Assembly: GCA_029817715.1 (NCBI GenBank)
Contig: JARUPY010000018.1
Coordinates: 82,099-146,098, forward strand
DNA: 64,000 nucleotides
Direction of reading: 5' to 3'
Origin: Melastoma dodecandrum
Lineage: Eukaryota; Streptophyta; Magnoliopsida; Myrtales; Melastomataceae
Shown: in pieces, positions 53,483 through 64,000 of the stretch
How positions within the stretch are numbered: position 1 is the first letter of the stretch
How the letters are laid out: each line of letters opens with the position of its first letter
The notes under the pieces: generated by a model
The model's input: the letters and a program-made list of their open reading frames with translations, nothing else
The model's database searches: none
Told to the model about the DNA's origin: nothing
Made by a program: the position numbers and the translations under genes

Positions 53483-56400
53483 ATGTCGAGGTTCGAGTAC
53501 CCGAGGCTGAGCCGGTCGGAGATCGTCCATTTCCTGTCCGAGACTCAGATCATCCCCAACATCACCGACCACCACCTCGCCGATCCCTCCCCCGGCTTCA
53601 TCTCCGACGTCTACACTCAGCTCCTCGTCTACCTCGATTCCTTCACCGAGTAACCCCCCACCCCTAATTTTGATTGGGTTAGGTTTAGTTGACTGTGCTT
53701 TTGTGGGGGGTGATTCGTGAATTGTGTCAGGGAAGATGGGCAGATTCAGTTCGCGGCGCTGGAGCAGCTCGAGAACCCAGACTTCCATGTCGAGTCCGTG
53801 AGGAACGTTAACTTGTTCGTCAAATTGAGGGATGTGATTGCTTCCCTGGACTGCCCCAAGAAGTTCACCTTTAAGGATCTGGTCAAGCCCGATGCCGAAC
53901 GCACCGAGGTCTTTGTCAGCGCCATCCTTAATTACTGCTTCCACAAGTAAGATTTTTCTATATTAACGGATTCATTTCGAACTTCCTCAATATTGTCTAT
54001 CCGGCTAGGGAGTGCCAATGCATGGCGTTGCTGTTGGGAAAAGTGGAATCTCACTTATGGAAATTTTAAAATGAACTGCCAGGAATTCATGAAATTCTTT
54101 ATTGATCAGAATTAGTGATGCATATACATTCCAGAAAGCGGTCGGTAGAGTTATCTTTATCTTATGTGTGTACAGTGCAATGTTCCTCTGGGATTCTTGC
54201 ATGAATTGTTTAGTTAAGGCAGTGTTTCATCACATGGACGAATGTGTTATTCCCATAAACAACAATACTGCAGTGTGGCAATGGCTTTATCTGATGATTC
54301 TTCAATATTACAGAAACAACAAAATGGATCTTTTAAGACCCATGGTTGAGGAACTGAACCTTCTCGATGAGCAAAGAAGTGAGTGGGAGAACAAGATAGC
54401 CCAGGTAATCTAAAGTGGTCGACTGTGCAGATTAAGCTATTCATTTATTGATTTATTTATTTTTGTGATTCAATGTAATTTTTGTAAACTGTATGATTGG
54501 TAAACTATAAATCTGTAGTTAAACGGAGAGATTGCAGTCCATAACGAGGCCAGAGAAAAGGAGATGCCTCTTGTTCAAGAGGTAGATGCTAAAGTTAAGG
54601 AATTACAGCAGACAATATCAGAACTCAACAACAATCAGATGTCATTAAGGGCTGTGTACAGAAAACTGAAGGAAAAGGTTGGAGATATGGATGAGAAGGT
54701 AAGAATTGACTTGAGACCATAATATTGCTTTCCTGTCTTCATTTTCAGGTACTTGTCTATAACAGTGACATGGTGCAAAAAGATGTTTGATTGGAAACTA
54801 TAAATGCCTCATCTATATTGCTTCTCATGCAAATGGACTGGATTTGTTGACCTCAGTTCCTGTATGGGATTATTCATCTAGATTGCTGGTGCTGAGTTCG
54901 CTCTGGTACGAAGTGTTCAAGAGAATGCCGAACTGAGGTCAAAAATAGTACAATCTCCGGATAAGCTTCAGGTAATCTCTGCTTGATAAATGTTATGAAA
55001 ACAAAGAAAAGCTATTCAAGATTGGGTTTCACAGTCCTTTGACTGTTTGCAGTCGATATTGATTACTGAGTGCATAAATAGACGGATCAATCATGTGTTA
55101 GTAGGCGAGGACATAAAGTTGATATATACCCTTTACTTTTTGTTTCTTTTATCTCCCCATTATGAGGGCCTTCTCTTTCACTTTGGATTATGATTTGGTG
55201 TTTAGTTGAATGACCATTTTTCCTTTTTTTTTTTTTAAGTGTGCAATGGTAGCAATTCTGACTTTTCTCTCGTGCTATCATGTGAAGAGGGCTCTAGAGG
55301 AGAAAAAGTTGGTCAAAGAAGATGCACTGGATGCTGAAAGACTAGCCAAGAAAGATCTGGAGGACAAAAGTTCCACAGTTGAAATATATGCGAAGGTAAT
55401 TGGTGGCTTCGCCTGGTTTCTTGCGGTAGGTGAGACTGATTATATTGCTTTTGGCAGTTAATTGTCATAATTAGATATGCAAAGAGAAACTGAGATAATA
55501 TGAAAACGTTGTAATCAGGAACTACATAAAGCCGTAGCATTAATGCTCCTCTTGTGGTTCCAGAGGGAACCTGTGCTAATAATGTTGTGTAACCTTTTAT
55601 GTAAGTTTGCAAATGCAGCATCCAGTGTGCTTGTTGACCGGCTCAGATGTTGTTTAATCTTGATGGGACTGCTTTGTTTTCATTGCTTTGATACACTTTT
55701 TCTTTGGATTTACACTTTCAGGCAATGAAGAAGATGTCTAAGCACCTGACTCAGATGCAGAAAATACAAGAACAAGTGTGTAAATAAGATGTCTTTCTGA
55801 ACTGAGAAAAGCATATCCTCATTGGTTTTGAAACTGCTTTCGATAGCTTTTTGGTGAATTCTGAAGTTTACTGAGAGACTGTTTCTTCATCGTCCCATTG
55901 TAGATAAATGCTGCAAAAACTATCGAGAAGGATGTCAAGGCGCTTAAAGCTAACCTAAGTGATGAGGGTGTGTCGATTAAATCCCTTGATGCTAAGCTGG
56001 TCGAACTTGAGGGAAAAGGTACTCTCGAGCTGTTGACGTGAATGTATTGCGAAATTTATCTTAGAAACTTGTTTTAGTCAAGGAATACCGTGCCTGTAGT
56101 GGATCAGCTAGATAAACTGAGATTACAGACAAGGAAAGAAAGTCAAGTCCAATGCGAGGAAGCAGTCAGGGAACTCAACAATATTAGACAGGAGGTGATT
56201 TCACGGAAGCATGAACTCGAGGCAAGACAAAGGAAGGTTGAAAGCGTAGTTGAGAAGGTAAAAAAGTACCCTCTGTGTTCATCTATGTGGATGTGGAACT
56301 TCTTGTCAGTTGAGTGGAGTGTGATTCTTAATCAAGTATCACTACCATTCCAGGTGGACTCGATAAACATGAAGATCCGCATGGTTGGAGAAAATTCGGC

Positions 56401-56609
56401 AGCTAAACGGCTGGAGATATCACATAAATGCGAATTTATCATCCAAGAGGTGAAAAAATGCCATTGTTTCTGCAAAAAGTTTCCATTTATTTCATCGTAG
56501 TTTCCTTTCCCAGGATGTACAAACTCATAGAAATCTAATCATTCACATGCAGTTTCTCCAGTATCTGCACTCCCTCGAAGCCGTTATGCCTACAGTGGAT
56601 GCGTCATGA
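53483..56609 (+). CDS. NUF2: Kinetochore protein NUF2 homologue, 443 aa, eleven exons
   Basis: Exons: 53483-53649, 53731-53946, 54314-54404, 54519-54698, 54882-54971, 55288-55395, 55722-55775, 55904-56018, 56100-56257, 56354-56449, 56553-56609. All have GT-AG borders and joining phases, 1332 nt to TGA. Residues 1 to about 135 form the calponin-homology-like head (starts MSRFEYPRLSRSEIVHFL; FKDLVKPDAERTEVFVSAIL). The remainder is coiled coil (KMDLLRPMVEELNLLDEQRS, LKEKVGDMDEK, ending LQYLHSLEAVMPTVDAS). NUF2 pairs with NDC80 in the outer-kinetochore complex that binds microtubules in mitosis and meiosis. The length matches other plant NUF2 proteins (about 440). A relic of its 3' end lies upstream at 52905. 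Confidence 0.93.
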
Positions 56610-56814
56610 AGGGCAAGGCCGTGCATCAGCAATGATTTTCTCTAAGATGAAGATGGACTATCCATCGCATTGTATCTTTGTAGTCCAAGCGGGAGCTTGT
56701 GGGTATTCCACCGGGAGACAGCTAAGATGATCTTCCCTTTGCCTACCCATACCAACTTGTTCGCTCGTGCAAGTGCGCTCAGGCTGTATTTGGGGTACGG
56801 GTGAAAACGAGCTG

Positions 56815-57115
56815 AGTCGCTTGCGAGCTGGCTCAGTCAAAATTCGGTTTGAGCTCGACTTTGATCGAGCTCGAGCCGAAACACTTACGGCTCGATGGTT
56901 CGCGAGTCGCTCGCGAGTTTAATATTATATAATAAATATTAATAAAAATAATAAAATTAATAAAATCGAGTCTACATTCGAGTCTTTCGAGTCAAACTTG
57001 AGCTCTCCATAATTGGACCGAGTCGAGCTCCAGCTATAATTATTTGAGCTCGATTGAGTTCGAGCCGAACTCGAGCTCGGACTAGTCCTAATCGAGCTGA
57101 TCTCGAGCCTGGTGG
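56815..57115. repeat. GAGCTCGAGCCGA-rich dispersed repeat
   Basis: Dense overlapping copies of GAGCTCGA, CGAGCCGAA and CGAGTCG on both strands around an AT-rich middle (56920-56965), giving strong self-complementarity. Such elements are common short non-coding repeats near plant genes. Terminal repeats and target duplication were not resolved. Confidence 0.5.
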
Positions 57116-57783
57116 TATTTGGTACAGCTTGTTTGGGGAGTGACAAGGAAAAGAAAACAAAGGAATGCACGTTTTCCAACAAAATTTGCCTGACGCCAAG
57201 TTACGCAACATTCATATTTCGGAAACATATCATCAACATGGCCAGATCTATGGGCATGGGGTCTGCACGGAAGACCTCTCACTCGATGACCGTCGGCTGT
57301 GCATGGATTCTGCCAAGGACCAACTTTTCAATGAATGTAGCAAGTCCTCTAACGAGACCCAGATCCAGCTTTACGACTGCCGGATAAGATATGAACAATT
57401 TCTCCTTCAACAATGACGGATGATCAAGAACCGAGACAAAATTACAACCGCCAACATCATATAACATTTTCTACCTCTGAGTTCACTATCTATGAATATC
57501 ATCCTGAATAATTGCATGATTTGCATCTCTATTTCATTCGAATCACTTCGCCTTCCTGACAATCAGTGGCAGAGCCAGGGGACTGAAGGGTGCCATGACT
57601 TCCCTGGTCTTTAAAATTTTTTAATTTAGACCGAAGTTTTAGAATCAAATATTCGTAAACCCATTCACGTTGTTAAGGACTTAACCAATATATGAACACC
57701 CCATTGCCTTGTTTTGCTGATGATATTTCTGTCCCATTTTTTCAATCCGCGCCCGGAGAAGAAAATGGTTTCGTTGCTGCATA
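57116..57783. other. Spacer between NUF2 and the DnaJ-type gene
   Basis: An 83-codon plus-strand frame (57165-57416) and an overlapping minus frame are open, but neither has a recognisable motif or clear codon bias. The last 100 bp would be the 3' UTR of the DnaJ-type gene. Confidence 0.3.
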
Positions 57784-59100
57784 TCAGGAAAACTCCTGAT
57801 CGAGAACTCTGCGTATCTCCGACTTCAATTCGTTGCTCAAATCAGAGGGGAACCTTACAACGAAAGTGATCTTAAGATCACCTCTCTTGCCGTTTCCCTT
57901 AGGGTCTGGCATGCCCTGTCCAGAGATCTCCTTCTTGTACCCTGGAAAGATGACCTCGTCCACATGGATGTTCATCTTCTCGCCTCCTAGCAACGGGACA
58001 GATAACAAGCATCCTGTCAGTGCCTGTACCAAAGGGATCTCCACCTCGATCTCAAGATTGTCTCCCCTTCGCTTGAACATCGGGTGCCGTTTCTCTGCGA
58101 TCAACAACACAATGTCTGAGAGCAGTTCTCCCGGATTCTCATTGCCTTTCCCCTCGAAGGTTATCTTTGTCCCATTCCTCCACCCTGGCTTGATGTTGAT
58201 CTTTAGCGATTCCTCCTCTTGGATTGTCCTGTAACCAAAGTAATCAGGGCATAAGAAATATGCACCAGAGTTTCGAAGACACTGATCACAGGGAGAAACT
58301 TACCCAGTTTCGGTCAGGACATCTCTCGTGATGATGACATATTTCACACCACCAAAACACAGCTCCTCGAGCGTGCACTCGAGCTTTTTCTCGATTGGTG
58401 GGGGCACTTTCTGGGCCATGTTCTGCGAGAACAGGATCGGATCCATGTTTCCTTTCGTGCTACTCATGCTTCTCTTGATGGAGGCAAGTCGCCCTTCATC
58501 CATGTACACTGACTGCCTGCTCGTGCTCACAGACCTCCTACTGCTCTTGTTCCTGGATAGGATACCGAACAGGCCATTGGACTGGTTCTCATTTCTAGCA
58601 CTCATACTTCTCGACAACGAGGACAGAGTCGGCTCGTGGCTTCTCCTGCTGCCGCTCCTCGACAAGAAGGACCGACGGAGGTGGAATTTGTCGGCTGCTG
58701 TCTTCTTGTGTTGTGACAACAACAATGATCTGCTCGACTCATTGTCATCGCCATTCATGTTTCCACAACGCTTTCCTTTCTTTTCTCCCCCTTTGAGTCC
58801 CTAAACAAGTTATGAGAAATCGACTGCATCAACACGAAGACGAAGAATACGTACAAACTCAGACAAAAAATTCTCATCGGAACGGGACCAGACCTCGTCC
58901 TTGTGAATCGGGGAGCCCTTCTCGCAATGGTAATGGTGGCCATGACGGTGGTTGTGGCCTTGCAATTTCCTGCCAATGAACTTGTATGCGTTGGCAATAT
59001 CGAAGATACTCGAAGATTTCGTCCGCATCCCAAGGAGGGTAGACAGAGTGGTGGTTGGCGCCACCTTCGGGGAACGAGAGAGGTCGTCGGCCATGTCCAT
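57784..59100 (-). CDS. DnaJ-type (HSP40 subfamily B-like) protein with degenerate J region, 382 aa, three exons
   Basis: Minus-strand exons 59100-58894, 58800-58304 and 58228-57784; GT-AG borders, phases join, 1149 nt to TGA. The C-terminal half is a type II DnaJ substrate-binding domain: LECTLEELCFGGVKYVI, LKINIKPGWRNGTKITFEGK and EKRHPMFKRRGDNLEIEVEI, with a VVRFPSDLS end. The N-terminal 69 residues resemble a J domain only loosely (DIANAYKFIGRKL) and read HNHRHGHHYHCEKG where HPD would be, so Hsp70 stimulation is unlikely. The middle is Ser/Arg-rich (RSFLSRSGSRRS, SVSTSRQS). It resembles plant proteins annotated as HSP40/DnaJ peptide-binding or DNAJB13-like. The second Met (59094) is an alternative start. 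Confidence 0.85.
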
Positions 59101-59576
59101 GTAGTGAGTACATAGATCCGGCGATTAGAGAGAAAGGATTCGGATTTAAGCTAATCCAAAATTAGGAAGAAGGTTGAAAAGGAAGAGGAGGGAGTTGGTT
59201 AATGAGGTTTTGTTTACCAGCAGTAGAGGATAAAAATGCAATGGCAACGTCAGAGTTCAAATTCCCGTCTTGGATTTTCAGGTACAGAGGCAGTTTTTTC
59301 ACCCGCTGATTAAATTATGAATCCTTTTTACAAGGACACGGTTCGTTAACATTACACGTGATCTAAAACTCCACTCGATCTGGTCAGACCGATTCGGTCC
59401 GGTTCGTATACGGACCGGGTTAGGGAGGAATTCGCCCCGCCGTATCGAATGGCGCGCTCCTTTTGCTCTCCGTTTCTTTTCTTTTTAAACTTGACTCCCC
59501 CCGCCTCCGAAGAAATCGCACGATCAGCCGAAGCCCCGTCTTTCCGCTGTCCTCCGCCCCGTAATTGATCACTGGA
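59101..59576. promoter_or_regulatory. Divergent promoter region between the DnaJ-type gene and the RecQ relic
   Basis: Non-coding region between two head-to-head transcription units. A pyrimidine-rich segment (59455-59500) would be the leader of the right-hand gene. No specific element is assigned. Confidence 0.35.
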
Positions 59577-59733
59577 AGGTATGCGTTCGGTCGAGACGAT
59601 CTTAGTAGCATTCGTTGCAGTTGATTCTCCGGTTTTTGCTGGGGTGTGTTGATTTTAGTTTAAACTGGAGTTTTGTTTAATGAGCCGTTGTTGACATGCC
59701 GCAGGCTTTTCTGGATTGCTGGTCTTTGGAGGG

Positions 59734-59755
59734 GGGTGGGGGGGGGGGGGGGTTG
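59734..59755. repeat. Poly-G tract
   Basis: A G-rich run broken by one or two T, in the leader region of the RecQ relic. Length uncertain. Confidence 0.6.
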
Positions 59756-59803
59756 GGTGGTTGGGAGGGGGCGATTTGCGTTATTAGTTGTGGGGAGGGT
59801 TGC

Positions 59804-62800
59804 ATGAAGTTAATGGGCAGCACGGAGAGAGTTCCGAAGGTAAATTGGTCGCAGCACAAGGGTTTTCCGGGACCGGCCTGAATGTCTGACGTCGAGTTTT
59901 TCTATTCTCGCTGCCCCAGCAGAGGCCTCCTTTGCGGGAGCGGACAAATGATAGGTATGGACTGGGAATGTGTTTCCAGTGCTCCCGGCCCCGCACTGTG
60001 GGGATGGAATGTTGTTTGAGAACGCATTCCCTGAACGGACCTCTGGGATGCATGCCGTAGAAATGTTTGCTGCATCTAGGAGCATTTGAACTCCTCTTAT
60101 AGGTCATTAGCCCCCTAAAAGAGCGATTGATGGATCTTTCTGGATTCGCACTAGCTTTGCTTTAGCTTTTGTAGTTCAAGGTTGTTGGGGGTGATTTGTT
60201 CCATAATAATGTTGTTTTTTTTTCAAAACTCAGACTTATAATTAGCGGGAAGTTGCAAGGAAGATGCCAATTTCTGGGTGCTATCATTGTTTATTGTTTT
60301 TCATTTAGGCTTTCTTCTTTACAGTTTTGTATATTCAGTCAGCCTGGGGTAGCTGCTTTACGTGACATTTTTAGTGATTCCAGATAAAAGGGTCTTTGTT
60401 ATTAGTCCACTGAGCTACTTTCATTTTTCTCTTCAGTGGCACGCTTGGAGCATTAAGGCTCCCACAGGTTGATAAGGTATGCTTTTGTCCTGCCATGTTA
60501 TCCTTTTGTTTTTGTCTAGTTATTCCAGTAAAAATGAATTCGTCCATTTCCATGCCCACTGTAAGTAGTGTAGACTGTATCTATCTACAAGAAGGCACTA
60601 TAATGAGCCCCTAGAGACTTTTGGACCTTGGCTCATATTTTGAATTCGTTTAGATGCAGTCCGGTCCATGGGGTCATTGTTTTATCTGCCTCGAAGTTTT
60701 CCATGTGCAGAGACTGATGAAAATATTAACTCTGCACGGTTCCCATTCATATTCGTCTTTAACCTTGAGAGCAATTTTTTTCAACTGTTTCAATCTCTCA
60801 GTGAAGTATCATCTTTACTGAAATTTCCAGGCTTGGCATGCTCTTTGCAACCTCAGCATATCTAACAGAACCTACATCAAGCCTGGGAAGACTTTGCCTG
60901 TGAAGCATGATGGCGGTGGCATGTTCGGGAAAGCTCGAACAACATCAGGAGTTTCTTTTAGCACAAAAGAAAATCAACGCTGCCATGTACAAAGATAAAT
61001 CCTCATCCGGAACAAATGGCGAAGTCCGTAGTGAAGGTTCCCATATGTTGTAGCTCATTTCCTCCCGGCAACTATCTGGCTTCCGGCAACGAATATAGTG
61101 CAAATAGACAAAGAGGGTTTGCAGCTCCAGTGGGTAATATGCCTAATACGGGCGACTTTGTTCAGGCAGTAAGTGAGGAAAATGCCCCTACCAAGAAACA
61201 TATAGAAGTGAGTGGCCAAGTTTTGCCTGAGGAGCTTGATGATGAAGACATCCTTGAGGTACTTTTGTTCACTATAACCCATTAAAACTGGAAAATAGCA
61301 TGCAGATTCTTATTGCTAATCCTAATATGAACAAACCTAACGATAGAGTTGTTTCAGGTCACAGGAAGGGGTTTTAATGGTTCCTTTTCATTGAATGATT
61401 CCTTAGATGATTCATTATTAGAAAATTCTTTCTTAGATGTTAATGATTGGCCGGGGAAGATTGTTATCGAAGTTGTTTTCCTTCTAAAAACATTTACTCC
61501 CTTGCAATTCTACTTTCATTCAATACTTAGCTTTGTTGTTCTGTATTAACCTGTTACCCATTCTCTACATGATGAAGCAAAGTTTCTTGAATTTGTGTTT
61601 CAGAGTATTGACGTTGATCAAATAGTTATGGAACACTGCCAAGCAGGTTGTACTCCTCAACCATCCAATCAAAAGCTTCCTCCTGTTTACTCAATGCAAT
61701 GATAATATTGGGGGTCCAAGCTTGAGGTGGACTTGCCTTCTGAGCTTAGCTCAACCTGCATTCATGGGATGAAGGTACTCTTTCTGTTGCCAACTGGTGA
61801 ATTTTCTATTTTTATTTAATGGTTAGTTCGATAAATCAACATTTGAAACCTAATGCAGCTAGGCTTATGCCCAGAAGGGGCATATCATTTAAGGGAAACT
61901 GAAGGATAAATTAATTGCCATCTCAAATGAGTTAATTGATAACTCCACTGAACTGGACTCCAGAACTGCTGAAGAAGCTTCGTGATGAAAGGTTTGCCCC
62001 CAGGCCCCTCGCTTTATTAATTTCCTTTTATTATGGGACTTTTGATTACCATGAAAAAGGATTTACTTGCTCGGATACTTTTCTTCATTTAATGAAAGAA
62101 TGGGGAAGACAACAATCTGACGACCGTTGGTTTTTTATTACTCGTGATGTTTCCAGGTCACAACTTAATAGGCAAATCCAGTATCTTGAGAATCAAATTC
62201 CTACCACAGGGATTGGACGGAAACAGAAAAATGTCGCAGTTTTCAGCGTCAACAGCTTTTGTAAGCCCTTTCCAATATGAAACACCTCGAACATTTGGAT
62301 CCAAGATTGAGCCATTTAGACTGGATATGCATGTTCATCCAAGTAATCAGGCCTGGCGGATATGACCAGTTCAGTCCTCCTTCGGTTTCCACTTGCTTCG
62401 GAGAGATCTAGCATCTTACCACCTCATGTGGATAGAACATTGCATTTGTCGAATGCTGATGTGAGTTATATTGAAGGTTCAATCATCGAAAAGTGGCGTA
62501 GCAGGAAATTTCCTTGGACCGCAAAATTAGAGGTTTTCATCTATCTTCATAGGCAGCTTATTTTTACAATTTTTGCTGCTTGTTGCTAATGAATGCTTCT
62601 CTCAGGACAATAACAAGAAAGTATTTGGAAATCATTCTTTTCGCCCTAACCAGCGAGAGATTATTAAATGCTACCATGAGCGGACACGACGTCTTTGTCT
62701 TGATGCCTACTGGAGGAGGAAAGAGCTTGACTTACCAGGTAAAAAGATACAGGTTGATGCTTACATTTCAGTTAGTTCATGTGATTAAATGGGCTGTCAA

Positions 62801-64000
62801 ATAAGTTTCTTGTTGTATTTGTATATCTCTTTATTGGATGGGTGATATATCTTACATATTTCATCTTACAGCTGCCAGCACTCATATGTCCAGGAGTCAC
62901 ATTGGTAATCTCCCCCCTTGTTTCACTTATTCAGGACCAAATAATGCATTTACTCCAAGTAAGTAATGCTAGAATCTAGTTTCCAGAGATCCACAATTTG
63001 AATTATGGCGAAACCTCCATTGAAATATTGAGCTCCTCCTGAAAAACTTCTCTTTTTTTATTTTATTTTGAAGGCTAACATTCCAGCAGCTTACCTAAGT
63101 GCCAGTATGGAGTGGAGTGAACAACAGGATATTCACAGGGAACTCAACTCTGATTACTGCAGATACAAGGCGTTATATGTCACCCCTGAGAAAGTAGCCA
63201 AGTGAGTTTAGTTAAGGACTCACTGTCATGTCATTGACTTTCAGATGAAGTTGCAGTAGTAGGGAGGCCATTATTTATGAACAGCTGCATTTATTATCCA
63301 AAACATTGTGTAGCAACTAAAACGATATGATTTTTTTCTTAATTACGATGGCGACCATGCTGTCAAACTATATGTCAGACCTTGAGATGAGGTAATCTTG
63401 TTTTAATGAAGAAATCATAGACATCAGGCATTTTAATTTTCTAAAAATTTTTACCCACACCTTCATCCTTCTAGCATGTCTTATGGAGAATGATAGTCCT
63501 GAGTTTATTGTTTATTTGATTTCCCCTATTTTATCTTCATAAGGAGTGATGCTCCTGTTGCGGCAACTGGAAAATTTACATTCTCGTGACAGACTACTTG
63601 CGAAGATTTGTTAATTGACGAAGCTCATTGTGTGTAGCCAGTGGGGCTCATGATTTTAGGCCGATGATTATCAGGTGGTAATGATATATTAGTTGTAATA
63701 TTTAACATTTCATTATTTATCAGCAATCTAACCTGAAGTTAACACTTTGCAGTGTCTCGGTATCTTTGAAGCAGAAGTTTCCATGTATCCATAAAAAAAA
63801 AACAAAAAAAAAACCCGGTTTTTTGGCCCTTGACTGGCCTACTGCCACCGGCTAGTGTTTAAAGAAAGATGTTGTCCGAGCACTTGGTCTTATCGCTAAA
63901 CTGCATATATTTTTTCCATATTTTCCGTCAGAGTTTCAAAACCCGCTCAAATTTGTGGTGCCGCACAATCATGGTGACAAGTATGGATAATCTGATTTAG
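59804..64000 (+). pseudogene. RECQL4A: RECQL4A-like DNA helicase, multi-exon, many frameshifts, runs off the right edge
   Basis: Recognisable in order: PKVNWSQH (59834), a WHALCN exon (60831), SFPPGNYLASGNEYSANRQR (61050), DVDQIVMEHCQ with PQPS (61610), LGLCPEGAYHL (61860), ELLKKLRDER (61960), VNYIEGS-like and FPWTAKLE (62460-62530), helicase block NHSFRPNQREII, motif I PTGGGKSLTYQ (62705), LVISPLVSLIQDQIMHLLQ (62900), YLSASMEWSEQQ (63090), LYVTPEKVAK (63175) and the DEAH box (63618). Introns are kept, so it is not retrocopied. Frame breaks occur near 59870, 60985, 61050, 61690, 61905, 61960, 62365 and 63595-63665, including three small insertions around DEAH. RECQL4A is the plant BLM/Sgs1 counterpart in recombination and repair; this copy looks dead unless the breaks are sequencing errors. 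Confidence 0.75.

Noticed and set aside
53345..53944. 199-codon minus-strand frame over NUF2 exons 1-2
   Set aside because: Antisense shadow crossing an intron of a well-supported gene on the other strand.
58328..58804. 158-codon plus-strand frame
   Set aside because: Antisense of exon 2 of the DnaJ-type gene; composition is explained by its Ser/Arg codons.

Overview
This is nuclear DNA of a dicot-like flowering plant. Multi-exon genes have GT-AG introns, several recognisable families are plant-specific (WAT1-related transporter, S-protein homologues, RETICULATA-related, UGT87-type glycosyltransferase), and the spaces between genes are AT-rich and full of LTR-element and pararetroviral debris. 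I cannot name the species.

Layout. 1-1250: first exon, leader and promoter of a minus-strand gene that runs off the left edge. 1480-2700 and 14820-15500: three diverged copies of a small membrane-protein gene, separated by a large insertion. 3753-14722: a tandem LTR-gag-LTR-gag-LTR element bounded by a 5-bp target duplication (GCATG) and encoding only Gag plus a protease-like region. 15950-17270: a possible small two-exon gene, an unassigned frame and the decayed C-terminus of a BCS1-like AAA-ATPase. 17522-19731: an apparently intact seven-exon WAT1-related (EamA/MtN21) transporter on the minus strand.

20008-33930: four near-identical tandem units of about 3.76 kb. Each carries the 3' tail of a WAT1 last exon, one intact S-protein homologue gene (148 aa, minus strand) and a TTCACCATAT-rich upstream minisatellite. 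Units 1-3 also carry a Ty1/copia 3' fragment and a fragment of RETICULATA-related exon 1/intron 1. The complete eight-exon RETICULATA-related gene lies just beyond unit 4 (34356-37702). The unit is therefore a chimera of both flanking genes, amplified in place.

38466-40788: a p24-delta cargo receptor. 41544-43047: a UGT87-like glycosyltransferase. 43400 to about 51900: a near full-length but broken endogenous pararetrovirus (Caulimoviridae) in the order coat protein-like, movement protein, protease, reverse transcriptase/RNase H, a second zinc-knuckle protein, a 434-aa protein, promoter/leader, tRNA-Met primer site. 52905-53225: relic copy of the NUF2 3' end. 53483-56609: intact eleven-exon NUF2 (kinetochore). 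57784-59100: a DnaJ-type co-chaperone with a type II C-terminal domain and no HPD motif. 59804-64000: RECQL4A-like helicase sequence with many frameshifts, running off the right edge.

The intact genes are unrelated housekeeping or secondary-metabolism genes and form no operon or pathway. The notable biology is structural: tandem gag-only retroelements, a chimeric tandem array that multiplied a secreted S-protein gene, an endogenous virus with an unusual extra zinc-knuckle frame, and gene relics lying beside their intact parents. Exon boundaries were placed by eye from GT-AG signals and family knowledge; boundary errors of a few bases are possible.
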